A stretch of DNA of 5,254 nt from NCBI GenBank assembly GCA_023406965.1, contig JAEXTI010000050.1:1-5254 (forward strand), written 5' to 3'. The translations under genes and the position numbers were made by a program. This document shows, piece by piece, positions 1-5,141 of the stretch; position 1 is the first letter of the stretch, and each line of letters starts with the position of its first letter. Below the pieces are notes generated by a model. It ran no database searches, had not been told where the DNA came from, and was given only the letters and a program-made list of their open reading frames with translations. Origin of the DNA: Chloroflexota bacterium (GTDB taxonomy: Bacteria; Chloroflexota; Anaerolineae; Anaerolineales; Anaerolineaceae).

Positions 1-192
1 TTGACCAGCGCGCCGGCCTTCGCCAGCGTGACGGAAGCCTGCCAGGCGGGTGTGACTGCTGAGATCGCCGACGCGGCCCTTTACGACAAGCTAATGCCGC
101 TCACCACACACACTGACCTGTTGCGGGTGTATGAGAGCTTGCAAAAAGCCTCGTTGGAAAGCCACTTGTTGGCCTTCCAGACCTGCGACTAA
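1..192 (+). CDS. DUF2202 ferritin-like domain protein, C-terminal fragment (5' end cut by window)
   Basis: The reading frame is open from base 1 and ends with TAA at 190-192. The visible 63 residues look like the last two helices of a DUF2202 (ferritin-like) protein. They include EACQAGVTAEIADAALYD (residues 12-29), with the E...EI.D pattern typical of this family, and a last helix ending LESHLLAFQTCD, which matches the usual 'SL..HL.AF..C' ending of DUF2202 proteins. The full protein is normally about 150-250 residues, so most of the gene, including its true start, lies left of the window; the TTG at base 1 need not be a start. Ferritin-like four-helix proteins bind metal through Glu/His residues, but DUF2202 has no settled function. 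It converges on coaX, with a large inverted repeat starting directly after its stop. Family call fairly sure, function unknown. Confidence 0.75.
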   Translation: MTSAPAFASVTEACQAGVTAEIADAALYDKLMPLTTHTDLLRVYESLQKASLESHLLAFQTCD

Positions 193-257
193 AACATTTC
201 TGAATTAACATCAATGCCCGGGCTTCGCCCGGGCATTGATGTTAATTCAGAAATGTT
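193..257. terminator. Perfect 31-bp inverted repeat between convergent genes, probable bidirectional terminator
   Basis: Bases 193-223 and 227-257 are exact reverse complements (31 of 31), separated by the 3-nt loop TTC. The inner 8 bp are GCCCGGGC; the outer 23 bp are AT-rich and include ATTAACATCAATG. The repeat begins at the first base after the DUF2202 stop codon and ends 2 bp before the coaX stop codon, so it fills the gap between two convergent genes. That position suggests termination in both directions. It has no classical run of T after the stem on the + strand and only a short TTTT on the - strand, so it is not a textbook intrinsic terminator. The RNA stem would be an unusually long perfect duplex. 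A repeated element of REP or small-mobile type is the alternative. Confidence 0.75.
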
Positions 258-259
258 CG

Positions 260-1030
260 TTACTTGCCTTGATTCATCTCGTAGAATAACCGCAGGCCGA
301 ACAAGGGCAACTCGTCCTCCACGGCCTGGATAACCTTTGTTTCGGGGGCGATGAGTTTGGCCAGCCCGCCGGTTGCCACCACCTTGGCCCCGCCACCCAA
401 CTCGGCCTGGAAGCGAGCCACCAGCCCCTCCACCAGCCCGGCGAAGCCAAAGATGAAGCCCGCTTGCAGGGATTGGATGGTGTTCTTACCGATGGCGCGC
501 CCCGGGTGGGCCAATGCCACCTGCGGCAGTGCGGAAGTTGCCCGGAACAACGAATCGCCGCTGGTCATAATGCCAGGGGCGATGGCCACCCCTTCCAGGT
601 TGCCCTCCGCTGAAACCGCCACAAACGTGGTCGCCGTGCCAAAGCCAATCACAATTACCGGCGCGCCGTGCAAATGGCGGGCGCCCAGTGCGTTCATCAC
701 CAGGTCAGAGCCCACCTCGGCGGGGATATCGGTGTTGATCTTCATGCCAATCTCAGCCGATGGGCTCAAGACCAGGGCTTTGCAATCCAGATAGCGCTCC
801 GACATTTCCTCGAATACCTGGGTGAGCACCGGCACCACCGACGACAGCACAACCCCGTCGATCTGCGCGGGAGTAATGCCTTCGGTGGCGAACAGATTGA
901 GGACTAACACGCCATATTCATCAGCCAGCCGGGAGCGGTCGGTGAGGATGCGCCATCGGCAGCACATCTTCTCGCCCTCAAACAGGCCGAGCTTAATGTT
1001 GGTGCTGCCGATATCGATGGACAGGAGCAT
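260..1030 (-). CDS. coaX: Type III pantothenate kinase
   Basis: CoaX phosphorylates pantothenate with ATP in the cytoplasm, the first step of coenzyme A synthesis. It belongs to the ASKHA fold and has no P-loop. The 256 residues are a normal length. Visible motifs are the N-terminal phosphate loop DIGSTN (residues 6-11, usually DIGNTN), SSVVP (63-67), PAEVGSD (103-109), GTATTF (131-136), IAPGI (150-154), GKNT (181-184) and ATGG (219-222). Two positions differ from the common pattern: the usual G.DR is GSDL (107-110), and the aspartate normally starting DFGTATT is Gly129 (codon GGC). Asp6 and Asp109, the other two conserved aspartates, are present. ATG is chosen because it lies 2 nt after the LCP stop; I see no Shine-Dalgarno, which fits translational coupling. 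It is the last gene of the leftward cluster and runs into the inverted repeat. Family certain; normal activity likely but not proven. Confidence 0.92.
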   Translation of the reverse strand: MLLSIDIGSTNIKLGLFEGEKMCCRWRILTDRSRLADEYGVLVLNLFATEGITPAQIDGVVLSSVVPVLTQVFEEMSERYLDCKALVLSPSAEIGMKINTDIPAEVGSDLVMNALGARHLHGAPVIVIGFGTATTFVAVSAEGNLEGVAIAPGIMTSGDSLFRATSALPQVALAHPGRAIGKNTIQSLQAGFIFGFAGLVEGLVARFQAELGGGAKVVATGGLAKLIAPETKVIQAVEDELPLFGLRLFYEMNQGK

Positions 1031-1032
1031 GG

Positions 1033-2514
1033 TTAAGGCAAAGGATTCGAATCGGCAAAATTGGTGCCGACGATAAACTCCACATCCACGGTCGCATTCG
1101 GATCGAAGCGACTCATGACGCGCACGAAATCACTGCCTCCGCACAATTCGGTCAAATATTTAACCGTATAGGGCTTGCCCGAGTAGTCGATGATCACAGC
1201 CACCGAATACTGCTGGTCGGCGTTGCCTTCACCGGTCACGTTCAGCCCCTGCAGACGCAGATATTCACTGGTGCGGCCGGCCAATCCTTCGGTCAGGCTG
1301 CCATTCTTCACCACCAGGCGGGCCTTCTCCTCTTGCGCCAGGGTCAACGGGTCGGCATCTGGAGCGACTACCGCCGCGCCCGGGCCGGTGGGGCCATTGG
1401 CCGAGAAGATTTCATCGCGCAAAATGCGGATCTGATCCGGTACCGCGATGGCAATCGACTGTCCATCCGGCGAGGTGCCAAATTCAATCTGGTAAGGCGG
1501 GCCAATCACGCCGCGCTTGATATTCTCGGGCGGGAGAGAAATCCCTAACATACCCAATTGAACAATTTGATCGAGGGTCAGATTGGTACGAATGCCCGAC
1601 TGAATTTCAGCATACAGCCTGGGCGCTTTGGCGATCAAGGAGGGCATCTGGTCAAGTTGCAAGATTCTTTCGCGCACCGCCAGAATCACTTCCTGTTGGC
1701 GGTTCGAGCGGTCGGTGTCGCCGCCTTCAGTCTTGCGATTGCGCGCGTAAGAAAGGGCCGTGGGACCATCGACCAGATAGGTACCCGGATCGAGCCAGAA
1801 AGGTTCGATGGGGCCGACCGGGTCCAGTTTAATCCGTTCGGTCGGGCGGATTTTGATACCGCCAATCTCGTCAATCAAGCGCTCAAAGGTACGGAAATCA
1901 ACCAGGCCGTAATACTGCACCGGCACGCCCAGGAACTGCTCGACGGTATCCATCGCCAATCCAGGGCCGCCTTCAGGCATCCTGTTCGCTTCCCCGAGGA
2001 AGTAAGCTGTGTTAATTTTGCCGTAATCGTAACCGGGGATTTGTACCCATAGATCGCGGGGAATGGAAAGCATTCCCACGGTCTTGGTTAAGGGATCCAC
2101 TGTTACGAGCATCATGCTGTCAGAACGAGCTACCCCTTGTTGGTCGCATTCCGCATAGCCTTCGATGTCGCAATCGCGGTAATCAAGACCCAACAGAAGG
2201 ATGGTCACGCGGCTGTTGCCATCCCAGGGCGCAGACTGCGGGGCGTTTCCGCTGCTTTGCAAAGGCTGAGAGGCGTCAATTTGCACCTCCCCGCCTGATG
2301 GGTTGGCAGGATCGCCCGAATTGGAAGGGTTTGAAATAGCCGGGGCGCCGCTGCCCAAATCGGTCAACGTCCAGCTTCCAAAGAAGCTGCGCGCCCAAAG
2401 GAAAGCCACCACCAAAGTAACCAACGCTAAAGCCGCAAAGGCAATCAGCACGATTGTCGTGGTGCGGTCCAGGGGAGGGCGGCGGCGAATATGTCGCGAA
2501 CTCGCAGGTTGCAT
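1033..2514 (-). CDS. LCP (LytR-CpsA-Psr) family protein with LytR_C domain
   Basis: LCP enzymes sit in the membrane and transfer lipid-linked glycopolymers (teichoic acid or capsule-like chains) onto peptidoglycan on the outer face. The 493 residues show a short basic N-terminus, one membrane segment (about 20-41) and a Ser/Pro/Asn-rich linker (about 50-100). The LCP core (about 103-285) has GLDYRD (109-114), ARSDSMML (129-136), SIPRDLWV (150-157), the conserved Arg/Asp stretch SYARNRKTEGGDTDRSNRQQ (255-274), and DEIGGI (215-220). A Pro/Ala linker leads to LytR_C (about 398-484, VKNGSLTEGLAGR). An insert with two cysteines (C115, C123) lies before the RSD motif. The ATG is preceded by AGAGG about 11 nt upstream, rather far, but no better start is visible. 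The stop is 2 nt before coaX. Which glycopolymer it handles cannot be told from the sequence. Confidence 0.93.
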   Translation of the reverse strand: MQPASSRHIRRRPPLDRTTTIVLIAFAALALVTLVVAFLWARSFFGSWTLTDLGSGAPAISNPSNSGDPANPSGGEVQIDASQPLQSSGNAPQSAPWDGNSRVTILLLGLDYRDCDIEGYAECDQQGVARSDSMMLVTVDPLTKTVGMLSIPRDLWVQIPGYDYGKINTAYFLGEANRMPEGGPGLAMDTVEQFLGVPVQYYGLVDFRTFERLIDEIGGIKIRPTERIKLDPVGPIEPFWLDPGTYLVDGPTALSYARNRKTEGGDTDRSNRQQEVILAVRERILQLDQMPSLIAKAPRLYAEIQSGIRTNLTLDQIVQLGMLGISLPPENIKRGVIGPPYQIEFGTSPDGQSIAIAVPDQIRILRDEIFSANGPTGPGAAVVAPDADPLTLAQEEKARLVVKNGSLTEGLAGRTSEYLRLQGLNVTGEGNADQQYSVAVIIDYSGKPYTVKYLTELCGGSDFVRVMSRFDPNATVDVEFIVGTNFADSNPLP

Positions 2515-2610
2515 AAGGATTTAAACCTCTTGTACTCCGTGAAATTGTTCCACCGGATTGGGTGCAAGATCAATGCCCGGCTGGGACAAAAAAAGGAGCG
2601 GAGTAATGAT

Positions 2611-2838
2611 TTATCCCATCTTCGGGGGAGGAACCGGAAGAGACTCCACAGGCGTGGCCTTCCATTTATCCCCTTCGTCAATCAACATCACCGGGATATC
2701 TTCAACAATCGGATATTTTCGGCCGCAGTCATTGCAGACCAGCCATGTTTCCCGAACGACCAGCAGCATACCGTCTTTTCCGGGTTCGCGGACGCAAACC
2801 GGGCAGCGCAAGATTCCAAGCAAATCAGAACTAACCAT
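2611..2838 (-). CDS. Trm112-like small zinc-ribbon protein
   Basis: A 75-residue protein with two CxxC pairs, CPVC (12-15) and CNDC (35-38), followed by GRKYPIVEDIPVMLIDEG (39-56). This is the signature of the Trm112/YcaR family: a zinc ribbon followed by 'YPI.D.IP.ML..E'. In eukaryotes and archaea Trm112 activates methyltransferases; bacterial homologues are small and mostly uncharacterised, though often beside envelope or methyltransferase genes. I chose the ATG at 2838 over an in-frame GTG at 2850 because GGAG lies 6 nt before the ATG, while the GTG overlaps that same ribosome binding site. The C-terminus is Pro-rich (VPPPKMG). It lies between the VanW and LCP genes on the same strand, 57 nt after the first and 96 nt before the second. 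Family call good; role in the cluster unknown. Confidence 0.85.
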   Translation of the reverse strand: MVSSDLLGILRCPVCVREPGKDGMLLVVRETWLVCNDCGRKYPIVEDIPVMLIDEGDKWKATPVESLPVPPPKMG

Positions 2839-2842
2839 TCTT

Positions 2843-2848
2843 CTCTCC
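2843..2848 (-). promoter_or_regulatory. Ribosome binding site that decides the start of the Trm112-like gene
   Basis: Read on the - strand, TGGAGAGAAGAATG places a GGAG core 6 nt before the ATG at 2838. An in-frame GTG at 2850 overlaps this motif, so it would lack its own site. This supports the 75-residue form of the protein. Confidence 0.7.
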
Positions 2849-2874
2849 ACAACGAACAGGAATGCTTCGTTTTT

Positions 2875-2883
2875 ATTGTACCA
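2875..2883 (-). promoter_or_regulatory. Possible extended -10 promoter before the Trm112-like gene
   Basis: On the - strand the gap after the VanW stop contains TGGTACAAT, an extended -10 (TGn + TACAAT, 5 of 6 to TATAAT), about 37 nt before the ATG. No convincing -35 is visible at the right distance, since that region is the GC-rich end of the VanW gene. It could give the Trm112, LCP and coaX genes expression independent of VanW. This is inference from the motif alone. Confidence 0.4.
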
Positions 2884-2895
2884 TAATTGACCGGC

Positions 2896-4773
2896 CTACC
2901 CCGGCGGCGGCTCTTCTTCCTGACCAGGGAGCTGGGTACCAGGACCATACTCGTAAGCATCGGCCCAGGCTTCATAGTGTGTAAACACCGAATCAGAGAA
3001 GTACACCTCTCCGTTGCGATAAACCGTACGTGAGACGGTTACATCGGCGCCCTCGGCGGCCCAATCCACCTGTCGAATGACACCATTGCCCAAATCGGGG
3101 TTTTCACGGTAGATCGGATCGGGCGGCGGAACGGTGTTGACCGGCCCCGTGGATGTGTATTCGACGGTGCGCCCGTCGGAAGTGGAGTAGAACTTCCAGG
3201 TCAGGCTGTAACCGTTCATGTAAGTTTCCATCAACAGCCAATAGGGCGTGTCATTGGTGAACTTGAAATCAACAATGGGGACGTACACAGTAGCGTCCAA
3301 CCCAGCCAGGCGCGCATCGCGGCCCGAGGCGTTCTGTTCATAATAGCCGACGCGGTAAGCATGGGCATAGCGCTCGACAATAGGGAAGCCGCCCAGGAAA
3401 GCCGTGCGGAACAGGGTGGTGCTCACCTGGCACACGCCGCCGCCCACGCCCTTGATGGTCTGGCCGCCCACAATGATCAACGCTTCGGCAAAGCCGTTGT
3501 CCAGGGTAATGTCGCCGATGGTGTCGGACATAGAGAAGGTAGCGCCAGGCGGCACAAGCACCCCGTGGAACTTGGAGGCGGCGGCGGCAATATTCTGCAC
3601 ACGCTCGCTGCTCGAGCCGCGGAAGAAAGAAGTGTGAGAACTGACCAGTTCGGTGATGCCCAACTGCTCACCGGTCATGTCATCGGTGATTTGCGGGTTA
3701 GAGTAATCCATCACCAGGGTGACTTCATGCTCCCCAGCCCGGATTTTCTCCTGAATCAAGTTGAAGGACTTCTCCACATCCAGCACCCGTCCGATGACCG
3801 ACTGGCGCACCACATCCAACTGGCGGGTGTCGTCATTGAAGATGAAACCGGCATTTTGCGGAGCGCGGATCATGTTGGGGGCAATGCCGCCCAAAAAGGT
3901 GATCAACTTATCGGTGGCCAAACGCACCTCGTAGCGCAGTCCGTCCGGCGTCTCAACCTGGTCGATTGCCAGCATCGAAGCCAGGTCGTTGGGCTGCAAA
4001 ATCCACGGGCCTGACTGGTTGGGATCATCGGCAGGGATATTCAAGGTCAGCGGGCCGCTCAAAATCTGGCGGGCCACATCGGCCTCGGCGTTGGCATCCA
4101 GAATGATGGGAGCAGTCTCTTTGATCAACAAATCCACCACCCCATCACTCATGCTCTGAGCCTGGGCCGAGACAGCCTGCAACGAGGTAATCAGATCCAC
4201 TTCACGCCCTACCTGCCCCGGCGTGACGATGACCTCGGTGCCGTTGAGCGACAGCGAAGCATCCACGGTGGGCCGGTCAATTTCCTTGGCCACGCGCGCA
4301 AGGGCATCGTAGGCGGCGCGTTGATCGAAGATGATAGTAGGAGGCAGTTTCACCCCCGAGGTGAGGCCGTTGGCCTGGGCGTGCAGCCGCTCGCCGGGGG
4401 TGCCATCTCTGCCAGCGCGGAGGGCTGCCTCGGCGGAGGCTTTGGGGTTAAAGTAAAGGCCCAATTCGGCGGGCGACACCACCCACATGCGGTCGCCGTC
4501 GCGCAGCACGATACGCCCGGCGTGTGGATAGGTGATCTGCTGAGCCAGGGTGGCTTCGGCCGCGTCGGCTGAAAGGCCGCTCAAATCTACACCCGCCACC
4601 GACACACCCGGGTAAATTCGACCGGCATACCAGATCTGGAAACCGGTATAGATGGCCACCGCCGAGAGAACAAACAGCAGCAGGCCTCCGGCAATCGCCA
4701 GCAACACCTGTTCGCCGCGGGAGATCTTGGGCCGGTAGACACGGTTGCGGGAAGGGTAGTAAATCGTACTCAT
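2896..4773 (-). CDS. VanW-family membrane protein with peptidoglycan-binding-like (PG_binding_4) repeats
   Basis: A 625-residue single-pass membrane protein, predicted to have its bulk outside the membrane. The N-terminus (1-21) is short and basic, with a membrane segment at about 22-50. Next comes IYPGVSVAGVDLSGLSADAA (53-72), the typical opening of the first PG_binding_4 region, whose second copy spans roughly 225-355. The VanW domain follows (about 383-515), with FSMSDTIG (413-420), the hallmark GVGGGVCQVSTTLF (442-455, Cys448) and HAYRVGYY (471-478). A beta-rich segment resembling a G5 domain (about 535-605) and an acidic Pro-rich tail (EEEPPPG) close the protein. VanW was first named in vancomycin-resistance clusters, but its biochemical role is unknown and most homologues have nothing to do with resistance; no van genes are present here. 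GGAG is only 3 nt from the ATG and TATAAT only 8 nt away. It is the first gene of the leftward cluster. Family sure, function not. Confidence 0.92.
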   Translation of the reverse strand: MSTIYYPSRNRVYRPKISRGEQVLLAIAGGLLLFVLSAVAIYTGFQIWYAGRIYPGVSVAGVDLSGLSADAAEATLAQQITYPHAGRIVLRDGDRMWVVSPAELGLYFNPKASAEAALRAGRDGTPGERLHAQANGLTSGVKLPPTIIFDQRAAYDALARVAKEIDRPTVDASLSLNGTEVIVTPGQVGREVDLITSLQAVSAQAQSMSDGVVDLLIKETAPIILDANAEADVARQILSGPLTLNIPADDPNQSGPWILQPNDLASMLAIDQVETPDGLRYEVRLATDKLITFLGGIAPNMIRAPQNAGFIFNDDTRQLDVVRQSVIGRVLDVEKSFNLIQEKIRAGEHEVTLVMDYSNPQITDDMTGEQLGITELVSSHTSFFRGSSSERVQNIAAAASKFHGVLVPPGATFSMSDTIGDITLDNGFAEALIIVGGQTIKGVGGGVCQVSTTLFRTAFLGGFPIVERYAHAYRVGYYEQNASGRDARLAGLDATVYVPIVDFKFTNDTPYWLLMETYMNGYSLTWKFYSTSDGRTVEYTSTGPVNTVPPPDPIYRENPDLGNGVIRQVDWAAEGADVTVSRTVYRNGEVYFSDSVFTHYEAWADAYEYGPGTQLPGQEEEPPPG

Positions 4774-4781
4774 AATCTCCT

Positions 4782-4787
4782 ATTATA
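4782..4787 (-). promoter_or_regulatory. -10 element (TATAAT) immediately before the VanW gene
   Basis: On the - strand a perfect TATAAT is followed by AGGAGATT and the ATG at 4773. Transcription normally begins 6-8 nt after the -10, so the message would start at or 1-2 nt before the ATG and be essentially leaderless; the AGGAG would then not be in the RNA. The best -35 at 17-bp spacing is TTAATG (4805-4810), only 3 of 6. Either this is the real promoter of a leaderless gene, or the TATAAT is fortuitous and the promoter lies farther right, leaving AGGAG as the ribosome site. Confidence 0.5.
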
Positions 4788-4812
4788 CCGGATAAACAGT
4801 ATGGCATTAAGA

Positions 4813-4842
4813 CGCCTGTACCCCCGTTCTGGTTCCCAGGCG
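4813..4842. repeat. Dyad CGCCTG / CAGGCG upstream of the VanW promoter candidate
   Basis: CGCCTG at 4813-4818 and CAGGCG at 4837-4842 form a perfect 6-bp inverted repeat around an 18-nt GC-rich centre, with a possible inner ACC/GGT pairing on the - strand. It starts 2 bp upstream of the weak -35 of the VanW promoter candidate, a place where a regulator could bind. The arms are short, so chance is possible. Confidence 0.3.
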
Positions 4843-4884
4843 GCGCAGTGTCCAAAAAACGCGAAGGGTTTTTAAATCACACGC

Positions 4885-4924
4885 TTCTTCTTTTGGCACT
4901 TTTTTCATCTTGGTGCAAGAAGAA
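4885..4924. repeat. Imperfect hairpin, TTCTTCTT..GCAC / GTGC AAGAAGAA
   Basis: TTCTTCTT (4885-4892) pairs with AAGAAGAA (4917-4924) and GCAC (4896-4899) with GTGC (4913-4916). This gives 12 base pairs with a 3-nt bulge (4893-4895) and a 13-nt loop. There is no T-run after either arm, so it is not a standard terminator in either direction. The pyrimidine/purine-rich arms could partly be composition. No function assigned. Confidence 0.35.
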
Positions 4925-4943
4925 AGCCAAAAACGCCAACGAG

Positions 4944-4979
4944 TTTCGACCAATTTCCAAAATTGGTCGAAAATTGGTC
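4944..4979. promoter_or_regulatory. Operator-like cluster: 13-bp inverted repeat plus a direct repeat in helical phase
   Basis: TTTCGACCAATTT (4944-4956) and AAATTGGTCGAAA (4960-4972) are an exact 13-bp inverted repeat with a 3-nt centre. The right half, AAAATTGGTC (4959-4968), is repeated exactly at 4970-4979, 11 bp farther on, about one helical turn. The cluster ends 10 bp before the -35 of the rightward consensus promoter, roughly -80 to -45 relative to its start. Three copies of a TTGGTC half-site at this place look like binding sites for an activator or repressor of that promoter. I cannot name the regulator family. Confidence 0.55.
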
Positions 4980-4989
4980 ATTGAATCCC

Positions 4990-5017
4990 TTGACATCCTC
5001 GTGACTCCGCGTATAAT
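4990..5017 (+). promoter_or_regulatory. Perfect consensus housekeeping promoter (TTGACA - 16 bp - TATAAT)
   Basis: TTGACA at 4990-4995 and TATAAT at 5012-5017 both match the primary-sigma consensus 6 of 6, with a 16-bp spacer, 1 bp below the optimum. The start of transcription is expected near 5021-5025. No open reading frame with a ribosome binding site follows; instead an intrinsic terminator appears about 85-120 nt downstream, so the promoter most likely drives a short noncoding RNA or a leader. Confidence 0.8.
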
Positions 5018-5021
5018 TCGA

Positions 5022-5141
5022 CCTCGCCAGTGGAACGAAAGATTTCGCCGTGAGGCAAAATCAATCACAAACGAATAGGCAAGCCCGAAGCCTCTCAGAA
5101 GTCCGATGCTCGAACAATCAGCGAAAGCATCGGGCGTTTTT
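5022..5141 (+). ncRNA. Candidate small RNA (about 120 nt), family not recognised
   Basis: The RNA is bounded by a consensus promoter on the left and an intrinsic terminator on the right. Its 5' part folds as CCTCGC (5022-5027) with GTGAGG (5050-5055, one G-U pair). Inside this, GG (5032-5033) pairs with CC (5048-5049), then, past an AA bulge, CGAA (5036-5039) pairs with TTCG (5044-5047) around an AGAT loop. An A-rich unpaired stretch follows (5056-5076), then AGGC/GCCT (5077-5080 / 5090-5093) with a loop carrying AAGCCCGAA, and finally the terminator stem. I compared it by memory with SRP RNA, 6S RNA, tmRNA, T-box, TPP, SAM, cobalamin, c-di-GMP, fluoride, ZTP and THF RNAs, and it lacks their conserved cores. 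It could be a trans-acting sRNA, or a leader with an attenuator for a gene beyond the right edge. The ends are estimates. Confidence 0.6.
5101..5141 (+). terminator. Intrinsic terminator of the candidate small RNA
   Basis: GTCCGATGCT (5101-5110) pairs with AGCATCGGGC (5126-5135) in a 10-bp stem with one T-G wobble and a 15-nt loop, followed after one G by TTTTT (5137-5141). This is a normal Rho-independent terminator in the + direction. It is too far from, and in the wrong orientation for, any protein gene in the window, so it supports a short rightward transcript. Confidence 0.75.

Noticed and set aside
2569..2580. ATCAATGCCCGG shared with the arms of the 31-bp inverted repeat (210-221)
   Set aside because: Among all pairs in a 5-kb window a 12-bp match is expected by chance about once, and the flanks do not match.
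2588..2594. Run of seven T on the - strand after the Trm112-like gene, as a terminator
   Set aside because: No GC-rich stem precedes it closely enough, so it is not a convincing intrinsic terminator; the downstream LCP gene may be on the same message.
3361..4014. 217-codon rightward frame
   Set aside because: It is the antisense shadow of the VanW gene, whose domains are clear on the other strand; the His/Gly-rich composition reflects GC-rich antisense coding.
2896..4773. VanW as evidence of a glycopeptide-resistance cluster
   Set aside because: No VanA/B ligase, VanH, VanX or VanRS genes are present; VanW-domain proteins are common in bacteria without such resistance.
4848..5078. 76-codon rightward open frame
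   Set aside because: It has a GTG start without a Shine-Dalgarno, a Lys/Arg-rich low-quality translation, and spans the operator cluster and promoter.
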